Positions 43,754 through 51,242 of a stretch of 64,000 nucleotides of DNA are shown piece by piece. The translations under genes and the position numbers were made by a program. Each line of letters opens with the position of its first letter. The stretch's first letter is position 1. The notes beneath the pieces are model-generated. The model was not told where the DNA came from and searched no databases. It saw only the letters and a program-made list of their open reading frames with translations. Source of the DNA: Amycolatopsis saalfeldensis. Its GTDB lineage: Bacteria; Actinomycetota; Actinomycetes; Mycobacteriales; Pseudonocardiaceae. The stretch covers positions 62,001 to 126,000 of the forward strand of contig NZ_FOEF01000020.1 of NCBI RefSeq assembly GCF_900110575.1, given 5' to 3'.

Positions 43754-46026
43754 AGGCCAAGCCCTTCCCTTGCTGCTTGAACAACGTCATCCAAATTGGA
43801 CAGATCTTGAGAAATTCCGCCTGGAGGTGGCGTAAGTCCTTGCTTTTTCCAGTGACGCAGTAGGTCGGTTTCTGGATTAGATTGTTCGCCTAAAGGTGCA
43901 ATCATGTGCGCAGAAGGATTTTTGGGGTCCCATACAGGACCGGTCTCATCCCAGGTGGACGGCTCGGGAGAAAGATACGGGATTCCAGTTTCTTGCATGA
44001 GGCGCGACTCGACATATTCATGTGCCATCAGTGAGCGAAACTGGTTGTATTCTTCCGAGTCTAAATTGTCCCTGGCTGCCCAATCCCACAGATTTGAGAA
44101 GGCAACATTAGGGACGAAGTGGTCGTACCTAACCTTTTCTAATCCGGGACCGTCCGGAATGTCATGCTTTCGGACAAACAGGTTTTGCCAGGCTTCCTCA
44201 AGCACCTCGGCGTTTAGGCCCGTGTTTTTGGCGATAATCGGGATATCTTCAGGCGAGTTTCGAATTCGTTCGTATGCGGCGAAGGCCTTGGGGGTGTCGC
44301 CCGCCTCAAGTAATCTGCCGCCACCAGTCCAGCCGACTGCGTGTGTATAGTTTCCAGAGATCGTATCCGTACTGCGAGCCCCTGAACTCCCGTCAGCTTC
44401 TTGGTTAAGCATCGACGAAACCAGGGGGCGAAATGAGGAAATGGCTTCACGTTTGAACGCTTCCGCCGGACGATTATTTCCCTCAGGCCTAGATCGCGTA
44501 GATTTCAGTGTTTGCAATTCTCTATTCGAAATCGAATCGCGTACTTGATTCCAAAATCGTTCCTGTGCGGCCACTTGCTGACCACCGTGTAGAACACCGT
44601 TAGATGAATACGACAGAGTTCTACTGAGAGCACGTGCGGGTGCTTTGAGTGTTTGGGACAGGCGGCGTAGTGGTCGGGCAGCGCCCCATATAAGTGCGGT
44701 GGTGATGCCCGCGATCCCTAGTTGCGCCATAACGGGCATGTTGGCGGCGAACACCGCTTGCAACAGCAGACTGTGGACGCCCGCGAGAGTGGACACCACG
44801 AGCAGGTTGAACCCGACGATCCCGGCAACCTTGGCCAGAGTGCGCAGCAAGCCGGGATGCAACAGCGCCATCAACCCCAGCAGCGGCGAGGTGATGATCA
44901 GCAAGCGGAGGATGACTTGCGCCAGCAGCACCGTCAACGCGGCCAGGAACGGGAACAGCGCGTAGGTGACGCTTTCGAGCAGGGCGAGGAGTCCGGCTCC
45001 GATCCTGCCGCCACGCTCGCCGGTGAAGCTGTCCGTGGCGGGTCCGAGTTTCCCGGAAATGTCGATATAGGACTGTTTTTTGGCGTCGATCACGCTGACT
45101 TTCGCGTCGTCGCCGTTGACCAACTCGGCCACGCTGAACGCTTGCGCATCCAGGAGCGGACGTCCGAACTGGTCGGCTTGCGGCGCAGTGGGTGCGCCGA
45201 ACTCTCCGCGTAGCCAGTTCTGGTAGATGATCTGGTTGTGCAGCTGTCTCGGGAACGCGTCGGCGGCGGGATCTCGGTCGCTGTCGGGAATGAACCCGTT
45301 CTGGATGTCGGTGGTGAACCCGACCACGGCGTGGTCGAAGGGTTCGAGGTAGCGCAGCAGCACCACCGAGGACGCGGCAAGCCAGAGCGCGGCGAGGCCG
45401 TAGAGGGCGCGTTTGCTGACGGTGGCGAGGTCTCCCCGCCACACCGACCGCAGCACGATCAGCGACAGCAGCAGCGCGCACAACGCGAGAAGCTGGGTGT
45501 AGATGTTGGTGTAGACCTTGTTCGCACCGGACTGCACCGCGCGGTAGATCGGTCCGAGGAGGGTGCTGTCGGTGACGGCGTGGTGCAACCCGTTGGTGGA
45601 TGCGACGAGGAGTTTCGCGCCGTTGAACAGGAAGTTCCCGGCGTCGGTGGCCAGGTCCCCGGTGGGGTCGCTGAGCGAGGCGAGCGGTCCGCGACAGTTG
45701 GTGTGGAAGGTGTGCCAGACCATGCCGGCGTAGCCGTAGGTGTCGTACGGGCTCGGGTCGCTGGTCAGACCGGGTGTGTCGATCGTGCCGACGAGGCCGG
45801 CTCCGGGGCGTTGGGGGTTGGGGGCCTGCCCGCAGTCGTCGGCGAAGGCTGGGGGCGCGCTGATCACCACCTGACAGCCCAGCACAAACACCACGGCCAC
45901 CAGAGCACGGTACTGCGACCCAGGCGAACGAGCTGGCCTCGATGAAGACCCGGTGCGGCCCATACGGCGTCGCGCCCGCCAGCAGCCGAGGGCGGCGAGA
46001 AGTGCCGCGATGGTGATGGCGGTCAT
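43750..46026 (-). CDS. multi-spanning membrane protein with C-terminal toxin-like domain
   Basis: A 758-residue protein. The N-terminus has a signal-like helix ending APPAFADD (about 58-65). Two membrane helices lie near 178-226, an extracytoplasmic stretch near 230-340, then four or five further helices (about 345-450: LLESVTYALFPFLAALTVLL, PLLGLMALLHPG, VVSTLAGVHSLLLQ). This TrbL/VirB6-like layout occurs in conjugation-linked membrane proteins. Residues from about 462 are soluble and AT-richer. The last 200 contain RKHDIPDG and LMAHEYVESRLMQETG (His669, Glu670, Glu673), resembling C-terminal domains of polymorphic toxins. A four-base overlap joins it to the presumed immunity gene. Toxin activity is inferred. 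Confidence 0.72.
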   Translation of the reverse strand: MTAITIAALLAALGCWRARRRMGRTGSSSRPARSPGSQYRALVAVVFVLGCQVVISAPPAFADDCGQAPNPQRPGAGLVGTIDTPGLTSDPSPYDTYGYAGMVWHTFHTNCRGPLASLSDPTGDLATDAGNFLFNGAKLLVASTNGLHHAVTDSTLLGPIYRAVQSGANKVYTNIYTQLLALCALLLSLIVLRSVWRGDLATVSKRALYGLAALWLAASSVVLLRYLEPFDHAVVGFTTDIQNGFIPDSDRDPAADAFPRQLHNQIIYQNWLRGEFGAPTAPQADQFGRPLLDAQAFSVAELVNGDDAKVSVIDAKKQSYIDISGKLGPATDSFTGERGGRIGAGLLALLESVTYALFPFLAALTVLLAQVILRLLIITSPLLGLMALLHPGLLRTLAKVAGIVGFNLLVVSTLAGVHSLLLQAVFAANMPVMAQLGIAGITTALIWGAARPLRRLSQTLKAPARALSRTLSYSSNGVLHGGQQVAAQERFWNQVRDSISNRELQTLKSTRSRPEGNNRPAEAFKREAISSFRPLVSSMLNQEADGSSGARSTDTISGNYTHAVGWTGGGRLLEAGDTPKAFAAYERIRNSPEDIPIIAKNTGLNAEVLEEAWQNLFVRKHDIPDGPGLEKVRYDHFVPNVAFSNLWDWAARDNLDSEEYNQFRSLMAHEYVESRLMQETGIPYLSPEPSTWDETGPVWDPKNPSAHMIAPLGEQSNPETDLLRHWKKQGLTPPPGGISQDLSNLDDVVQAAREGLGL

Positions 46027-46175
46027 GCGGGCCGCGTGCGAACGTGGCCGTGACCTGCACGCTCGGGTGTGCCGCGTCCGTCCGAAGCGGTCACCCCTCG
46101 TGCCCTCCGCGTCACGTCGCTACCCGGTGCGGCCGAGCTGGTCGCGGCGTTCAGCGTAGCGGACTGGTCACTCAT
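46023..46175 (-). CDS. hypothetical 50-residue leader protein (uncertain)
   Basis: A small frame starting MSDQSATLNAATSSAAPGSD whose TGA overlaps the ATG of the membrane-toxin gene. That coupling is the main reason to list it. The composition (Ser/Ala/Arg-rich) is not distinctive and the ribosome site is weak, so it may be a chance frame. Confidence 0.3.
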   Translation of the reverse strand: MSDQSATLNAATSSAAPGSDVTRRARGVTASDGRGTPERAGHGHVRTRPA

Positions 46176-46604
46176 TCGAGACCACAGAGAGCGGGCGGGA
46201 TGAAACGCCGGGGGTTCGACGCGGCCAGGCCCACGGGTCACTTCGTGGTTGACGGCTCGCGGCCTGGGGCCTGACGTGGGCGAGCCGCGCATGGATCGCG
46301 GGATGCCGGACAAGGGGTCATCGGGCGCGGGTTCGTGCGGGCGGGTGGAGTTGCTCGCGGTGGGCGGGTTTTGTCGGTGGTGGCCGCTATGGTCGTCTCA
46401 TGACTCGATCGTATGTTCGATACAGGGGGTGGTGATCGTGGTGAGGGTTCGAATGGGCACGTGGTTCACGCTCCGCACGACGGTGCGTGGTCGGCGGGGG
46501 CCGTCAGGATAGAGGATGACGCTGATGGGTGACCCTCGGTAGCGTGGGTGCGCTGGTAGCCTCCCCTGTTCACTGTCGGCAGCGTGGGAGGGTCTGGCGT
46601 CGCG
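46176..46604. promoter_or_regulatory. intergenic region between divergent cargo modules
   Basis: No convincing gene on either strand in these 429 bp. It separates the leftward membrane-toxin operon from the rightward DUF6731-like gene and must hold both promoters. GATCGTATGTTCGATAC near 46,408 is a partial dyad. Confidence 0.45.
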
Positions 46605-47513
46605 ATGATGAAGAAGACCGTGCGTTTTTACGAGCTCCGTGTGGTGAAGTCGAGCGGCGGCAACGATGAGGTTCTTACCGTGGGTAACGACTTTTGGCAG
46701 AAGATGGGCGACCATGTCGACACGTTGACGGCGCAACAACGTCAGATCCAGATCAGGGGCCGTTACGTGCACGGGGAGAGTCGACGTGCTCGGCGGCCGG
46801 CTCAACGGTACTTCTACGTCGCGGGGGTGCGGGAGCGCGCCGAGTGGCCCGACGGGTTGAGCAGCGCCACGGGTGTTGTCGGCGACTTGCAGCCGCAGGA
46901 CCGGAACATGGTGCTGATCGATCCGACCTACATCGTGCCGTTCGGCGGGTCGAACCAGGTGGCGGTGTTGACGATGTCGGCGGCGTCGCCGCGTGTGACG
47001 GCGTTGGAGTCGTGGTTCACGGCGGTGCACAAGCCCAATAGCCCGTCGATCACGTACATGCTCGCTCCGGTGATCAACTCGCGGGTGTCTCATCGGCTCG
47101 CGGAGGCGGAAGGCGCGACGGTGTTGCGGGTGACGGTCGCGCAGGGTTCGGAGGTTCCCGAAGTCGGCGGCGGCCATATCGGTGAGGCCGCGCGGGCGGC
47201 CAAGGCGGTGTCGTCGGAAACCGACATCGAGTTGGGGTGGACGCTGAACCGTCGCACCGGGGGTGAGCACACCACCTCGGCGTTGCTCGATGGCGCGCGG
47301 TGGGTTCGGGAGGATTTCGTCAGCAAGGCCGAGGTCAATCTCGTGCTGGCCGAAGGCGACAGTCTCAAGCGTAAGAAGTACGACTTGCTCAAACAGCAGT
47401 TCACCGCGATGGAGAAGTTCGATATCCAGAGCGATGAACGGCCGTCGGAGTTCGCGGTGATGACGGGTGTGAACCTCGCGATCGCGTCGTTTCGCAAGGA
47501 GTTCAGTAGCTGA
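46605..47513 (+). CDS. DUF6731-like protein
   Basis: A 302-residue soluble protein beginning MMKKTVRFYELRVVKSSGG, which is how I recall DUF6731-type proteins of phages and mobile elements starting; the assignment is tentative. It contains a predicted alpha/beta core (NMVLIDPTYIVPFGGSNQVA) and a conserved-looking C-terminal section (LKRKKYDLLKQQFTAMEKFD, then RPSEFAVMTGVNLAIASF). ATG 46605 is preceded by GGAGGG at a slightly long distance. A four-TM membrane protein gene follows after 53 bp. Such soluble-plus-membrane pairs are a frequent layout of abortive-infection systems, but no catalytic motif is visible. Confidence 0.6.
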   Translation: MMKKTVRFYELRVVKSSGGNDEVLTVGNDFWQKMGDHVDTLTAQQRQIQIRGRYVHGESRRARRPAQRYFYVAGVRERAEWPDGLSSATGVVGDLQPQDRNMVLIDPTYIVPFGGSNQVAVLTMSAASPRVTALESWFTAVHKPNSPSITYMLAPVINSRVSHRLAEAEGATVLRVTVAQGSEVPEVGGGHIGEAARAAKAVSSETDIELGWTLNRRTGGEHTTSALLDGARWVREDFVSKAEVNLVLAEGDSLKRKKYDLLKQQFTAMEKFDIQSDERPSEFAVMTGVNLAIASFRKEFSS

Positions 47514-47566
47514 GGTGGCCCGGATGCGCGTGGCGCAGCCGAGCGCTAGCACTCTGGGAGGTGTTT

Positions 47567-48157
47567 GTGGGCTCGCCCGTGTCAACGTTGTTCGACAACC
47601 CGTCGCGGCTCGCGAAGAAGTGGCGGGCGCTGATCGATGCTGTGGTGAATCACTCGGTGCTCGTCGCTGTGGGGCTTGCGGGCATCGTCGCGGCCCATGC
47701 GGTGTCAACCGTCTTTTGGGGTTGGCTCAACCCGTATAAGAGCTTGGCGATCGACGCCAACACGGGAACGGCGGTCACGCTGTATCTCGGGGCGGCGGCT
47801 GCGGCGGCGATCGTGGCCGGCTTCGCCGGGGTGGTGATCGTGTTCACGATCGGGTCGGAGGCTGACCGGATTCAACGATTCCGCGTCAAGTCCGGCAAAA
47901 CGCTTCAGGTCGCGTGGATGGCCGTGGTGGCCGAGCCGTTCGCGGCGACCTTGTTGGGGGTTGTGGCGGCGATGATCCAAGTGACCTCCGGAAAACACGT
48001 CGCGCCCTGGTTTTTCGAGCTGGGGCTCGCGTTCCTTATTCACGGGGCGTTGCTGCTGCTCAAACTCCTGTCCGAGGTCGTGCAAATCGTCCACGCGCAA
48101 GACCGGGTGGCCCAGGTCAAGAAGACGGAGGTCCCGACCAGTGAGCTATTCGACTAG
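47567..48157 (+). CDS. four-helix membrane protein
   Basis: A 196-residue protein with four membrane helices: about 27-50 (HSVLVAVGLAGIVAAHAVS), 68-92 (LYLGAAAAAAIVAGFAGVVI), 115-140 and 148-172. A short charged C-terminal tail (HAQDRVAQVKKTEVPTSELF) follows. GTG 47567 is chosen because GGGAGG lies six bases upstream. It follows the DUF6731-like gene and is closed by a hairpin terminator, so the two form one transcription unit. No family recognised. It could be the membrane effector or anchor of a two-gene module. Confidence 0.7.
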   Translation: MGSPVSTLFDNPSRLAKKWRALIDAVVNHSVLVAVGLAGIVAAHAVSTVFWGWLNPYKSLAIDANTGTAVTLYLGAAAAAAIVAGFAGVVIVFTIGSEADRIQRFRVKSGKTLQVAWMAVVAEPFAATLLGVVAAMIQVTSGKHVAPWFFELGLAFLIHGALLLLKLLSEVVQIVHAQDRVAQVKKTEVPTSELFD

Positions 48158-48188
48158 CCCACGCACCGTCGTTCGCGGGGTGCGTTGG
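48158..48188 (+). terminator. terminator after the DUF6731/membrane pair
   Basis: A ten-base inverted repeat CCCACGCACC/GGTGCGTTGG with one mismatch starts right after the stop codon of the membrane-protein gene. Confidence 0.6.
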
Positions 48189-48280
48189 TGAGAAGCCGCA
48201 GGAATTCAGGTGTTTAGTGCTTTGGGGTGATCTCCGGGAGTTTCGCGTCGCATGATGGTTATCGCCGCCATGCTGAGGTT

Positions 48281-48682
48281 ATGAATGATGTTCACAATCG
48301 GGGAATGAATGGCGAAGACGGGGACGAGCACTGGCGCGAGTTCACCGAGGAATACCAGGATATTCGGGGGCTGCCGACCTCGCCGGAAGACAATTCTCGT
48401 ATCGAGCCCGCCCCGGCTCGGGCGGAGCACGATGACCTGGTGGCGATTGCTCTGCGGGCTGTCGAGGCGTTGGAGTTGACCGCTGAAAAGATGGTCGCTT
48501 TGGCTACCGTTCTCGGCGAGTTGATGGAAGCTGGCGGCCCGGATAATGCTGCGGCGTATGCGGAGTACCAACGGAAAGCGCTAACGATCGCCGCTGAAAT
48601 ACCGCGTGCGGTCATACGGCAGTGTGCTCAGGAGATCCAGCGCATGCTCGATGAGCGCCGGTTAGCCTTGGACGAGGACTGA
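48281..48682 (+). CDS. hypothetical acidic helical protein, 133 residues
   Basis: A mainly alpha-helical, acidic protein: an N-terminal MNGEDGDEHWREFTEEYQD region, then a long amphipathic helix (LRAVEALELTAEKMVALATV) and a charged C-terminus (IQRMLDERRLALDED). ATG 48281 is favoured (TGAGG upstream); in-frame ATGs at 48305 and 48227 are alternatives. It is convergent with the two-TM coiled-coil gene, 23 bp apart. No family assigned. Confidence 0.6.
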   Translation: MNDVHNRGMNGEDGDEHWREFTEEYQDIRGLPTSPEDNSRIEPAPARAEHDDLVAIALRAVEALELTAEKMVALATVLGELMEAGGPDNAAAYAEYQRKALTIAAEIPRAVIRQCAQEIQRMLDERRLALDED

Positions 48683-48705
48683 CAAGCGATGGCGTAGTCG
48701 CCGGT

Positions 48706-49821
48706 TTACCGGTCGGCCCTGGTGTCGCGGGTCCAGATGAAGCTGATGGTGGTCACGGGCCTGATCCAGCCTTCGACGGTGCTGGTGATGGTGGTGATGT
48801 CGTGTCCGGTGCGTGTGTGGTGGACGCGGGTCGGCTGGTAGCCGGGAACGGCGATGACGGGTTCGACGTGGCGTATCGCTGAGTCGTAGGTGGTGAAGTC
48901 GACGGCTAGGCGGTGGGTGATGGCGGTGATGTCGAGCCGCATTCCGTGGTCGTCGCGGTCGATCAGCGCCTGGTACTCGTAGTCGACGGTGTAGAGCTTG
49001 CCGGGTTCTACGGTGGTGGTCGGGGTGACGGTGAAAACGCGTTCGCCGGAGGCGGTGGTGTCGGTGATGGCCTGCGGGACTCCGTTGATGTCGTAGCGCA
49101 GCAGGGTGAACACGTCGGGACTGGCGGCGGCGAGTGGGCCGTTGGGCGGGAATATCCGGCCGGTGACCGTGTTCGGGTCGCGTAGTCGGGCGGCGTAGTC
49201 TTCGGGGCTGGCGACTGCCCGGAAGTACTGCCTCTCCAGCTCCCCTAGGGGAGCCTCTGTTCGATGCGAGCATCGAACAGAGGCCATATATAAGGACAAG
49301 GATTCCGCGTCGTCGATGTCGTGCGGTGTCCATGGGGTGATGGTGATCGAAATGTGTTGGTCGTAGCGCAATCGCCCTTGCGAGTGGGTGACTTGATCGG
49401 ACAGGTCGCGCACTATGTCGCGGGCGAGGTCGGCGTTGCCGAGACGACGCGTGAGACGATACTGAGTGATTCGATCGAAAGCGTCGTCGGTGACGTGCCG
49501 AAACACGGCGGGATCGTCGGCGGCGAGTCCTTCCAGCACGCTGTCGCGCAACTCTGTCGTGAACTCGCGCAGGGAATGTTCGAAGGCTTGACGCTGCTCG
49601 TCCAGGGCTTCGCGGTGCTGCTCGGCGGCGACTGACCGATTTCCGTATTCGAAGACGATGCTCACAACGCCGAGACCGAGAAGAGCCAATGCGATGTTGT
49701 CGAGCTTGTCGGAGTGGGACACGATCAGAAGAACTGTCCCCAACGCGGTGAAAACTATTGCCGCGATCGTCAGTCGAAGTCGATATATCCGATGAAGAAG
49801 TGATTCGACCGTGCCGCGCAT
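48706..49821 (-). CDS. two-TM coiled-coil protein with C-terminal beta-rich domain
   Basis: A 371-residue protein. Two membrane helices stand near the N-terminus (about 16-34 TIAAIVFTALGTVLLIVSH and 42-58 IALALLGLGVVSIVFEY), followed by a coiled coil (about 64-100, EQHREALDEQRQAFEHSLRE). A long cytoplasmic domain follows, whose second half looks rich in beta strands (TVDYEYQALIDRD, ITSTVEGWIRPVTTISFIW). No family recognised. The domain order (membrane hairpin, coiled coil, globular sensor/effector) is like several anti-phage membrane effectors, but that is only an analogy. Two adjacent perfect palindromes lie inside its reading frame at 49,239-49,283. Confidence 0.7.
   Translation of the reverse strand: MRGTVESLLHRIYRLRLTIAAIVFTALGTVLLIVSHSDKLDNIALALLGLGVVSIVFEYGNRSVAAEQHREALDEQRQAFEHSLREFTTELRDSVLEGLAADDPAVFRHVTDDAFDRITQYRLTRRLGNADLARDIVRDLSDQVTHSQGRLRYDQHISITITPWTPHDIDDAESLSLYMASVRCSHRTEAPLGELERQYFRAVASPEDYAARLRDPNTVTGRIFPPNGPLAAASPDVFTLLRYDINGVPQAITDTTASGERVFTVTPTTTVEPGKLYTVDYEYQALIDRDDHGMRLDITAITHRLAVDFTTYDSAIRHVEPVIAVPGYQPTRVHHTRTGHDITTITSTVEGWIRPVTTISFIWTRDTRADR
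49239..49283. repeat. two adjacent perfect palindromes inside a coding region
   Basis: GCTCCCCTAGGGGAGC (49239-49254) is a perfect 16-bp palindrome. Starting at its last base, CCTCTGTTCGATG and its exact complement CATCGAACAGAGG form a 13-bp stem with a CGAG loop (49254-49283). Both lie within the codons for about residues 180-194 of the two-TM protein. Such structure is unexpected in an open frame and may be a binding site, an RNA hairpin or a small insertion. Confidence 0.8.
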
Positions 49822-49878
49822 GATTTGAAATCATACGCATACTCGAATTGACCGATACGCGGAATACGACATGCGAGA

Positions 49879-49909
49879 ACCCCGGCGCGAGTGGTGGTCG
49901 CGTCGGGGT
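49879..49909 (-). terminator. terminator after the 27-codon peptide gene
   Basis: A 12-bp stem ACCCCGGCGCGA/TCGCGTCGGGGT (one mismatch) with a GTGGTGG loop lies 26 bp beyond the stop of the small leftward gene and would end its transcript. Confidence 0.6.
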
Positions 49910-49935
49910 CCTCGTCGTGTGTGGGTGGTGGGTGG

Positions 49936-50019
49936 CTACTTCTTCGTGCCGCTGCCGCTCTTGCTGCCGGAGCTGATGCCGCTGACGCCCTCGGGGATGT
50001 CTTCGTTCGTGTCGATCAC
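49936..50019 (-). CDS. 27-residue peptide (VIDTNEDIPEGVSGI...)
   Basis: A very short frame with an unusually good ribosome site: AGGAGGA, seven bases, then GTG. The peptide has an acidic N-terminal half (DTNEDIPEG) and a Gly/Ser/Lys-rich C-terminal half (SSGSKSGSGTKK) with no Cys, so it is not a lanthipeptide precursor. A stem-loop terminator follows it, and an XRE-type regulator gene is divergent from it across 191 bp. A longer in-frame start at 50187 exists but lacks a ribosome site. A secreted or signalling peptide, or an antitoxin-like microprotein, is conceivable; the evidence is only the expression signals and context. Confidence 0.5.
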   Translation of the reverse strand: MIDTNEDIPEGVSGISSGSKSGSGTKK

Positions 50020-50210
50020 GCGGTGGTCCTCCTGTCGTGTGGTGGTGCTCTCGTCCGTCGGGTCGCTGGTGTGCGTCCTGACGCGCCCCGCCGTGGCGGG
50101 TAGCAGCAAGGTTAGACGGATATGCATGTGGCTGCGATACGCCAGGCGGATACACATGAGGCGAAGATGCTCTGGATCCGAGTGCATGGGGCGTTTTGAC
50201 TAGGCCGACC

Positions 50211-50480
50211 ATGACGACACCACCTCCGCGCGACGACGGCCCCACCCTCCGAGAAATGGGCGCGCGGATCCGTGCGCGTCGGGCTGACCTGGGGATTTCG
50301 CAGGAACGACTCGCGCTCCGGTCGGGGTTGCACTGGACGTTTGTCGGCCAGGTGGAGCGGGGCCAACGCAACCCGTCGACGACGAACCTGTTGCGGATCG
50401 CGTACGGCTTGGGGGTGGACGCGGCTGAGCTGGTCACGGGCCTGCCGGTGCCGTTGATCGAGCAGAAGCCGACCTGGTAG
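50211..50480 (+). CDS. small XRE-family regulator
   Basis: An 89-residue protein consisting almost entirely of a Cro/C1 helix-turn-helix: MGARIRARRADLGISQERLA, then SGLHWTFVGQVERGQRNPST and LLRIAYGLGVDAAELV. ATG 50211 is taken as start; TTG 50196 in the same frame is possible. It faces the 27-codon peptide gene, and the intergenic region holds two related GGATA(T/C)(G/A)CATG elements (about 50,118 and 50,151) that could be its operators. Likely a local repressor. Confidence 0.85.
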   Translation: MTTPPPRDDGPTLREMGARIRARRADLGISQERLALRSGLHWTFVGQVERGQRNPSTTNLLRIAYGLGVDAAELVTGLPVPLIEQKPTW

Positions 50481-50759
50481 CTCTGCGCGTGTCGGCGCGG
50501 GTTACGGGTGTGGTGGCGGGTGGCTGGCTCACTCGGACGGCCTAGCGCTTCAGCGGCTGGTGTCCGGCGAACCGGGTAGCCGTGCCAGTGGGGGCGTGTG
50601 GCGTGGTTTGTGGTGACTTTCTGGTCCGTAACGCTCCACGCCGGGTGAGTGATCGGCTACGGTGATACGCGCGGCTGATCGGCCTGACTGGTCATGCCGC
50701 GATAGGTCGCGCCGACACGGTGCGGCGTTGGTGGAGGGGCTAGAGGGGACCGGGGCACG

Positions 50760-51242
50760 GTGACTGATCCAAGCGGGCAAGGCGGCTTCGCGGCGGCGAG
50801 TCTGCGCATCCGTCAAGAGTTGGATGCGACAGCCGCGCAGGATGCGACAGCTCTGGCGGCGGGCGGGCGCGCGGGGTTCACGCTGGACCCGCCGCAAGCG
50901 AACGCGATGTTGACCGAGGTGAGCAGCATCCTCGACGAGCTGACCGACATCCAGTCACAGACGCGCACTTTGACATCGTTAAAACCGCCCGCTGACGACA
51001 ACGTGAGCACCGGTTACAACAAGAAGCTCACCAGCAATATCTCGTTGCTCTTCGGTGCGGTGACCCCGTGGACCACGGCTGCCGCGTTCGACGCGGCCGG
51101 CGAGCAGATGCAGGCGTTGATTGACTATCTGACGACGTTGCAAGAGAAATTGAACAAGGCGCTCGGTAAGGTTCAGGCGACCGAGCACGATAACAAGGGG
51201 GCCGTCGATCAAGCGGTGCCGAAGACTGGGGGGTACATGTGA
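50760..51242 (+). CDS. WXG100/ESX-like helical protein
   Basis: A 160-residue all-helical protein: a helix rich in Ala/Gln (ASLRIRQELDATAAQDATAL), a second long helix (ANAMLTEVSSILDELTDIQS) and a third (LIDYLTTLQEKLNKALGKV). It lacks a strict WxG motif, but TPWTTAAAFDAAGEQMQAL is similar in character. GTG start. It is the first gene of a four-gene cassette (this gene, DUF3558 lipoprotein, PPE-like, EspG-like) with overlaps or short gaps, so it is probably the small ESX-type substrate of that set. Confidence 0.65.
   Translation: MTDPSGQGGFAAASLRIRQELDATAAQDATALAAGGRAGFTLDPPQANAMLTEVSSILDELTDIQSQTRTLTSLKPPADDNVSTGYNKKLTSNISLLFGAVTPWTTAAAFDAAGEQMQALIDYLTTLQEKLNKALGKVQATEHDNKGAVDQAVPKTGGYM

Noticed and set aside
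44621..46060. A 479-codon frame overlapping the membrane-toxin gene on the same strand
   Set aside because: It is rich in Arg/His/Pro with no domain, a typical shadow, while the other frame gives clear membrane helices.
46249..46512. Possible 87-residue gene before the DUF6731-like gene
   Set aside because: No ribosome site and random composition; the region is better read as a promoter region.
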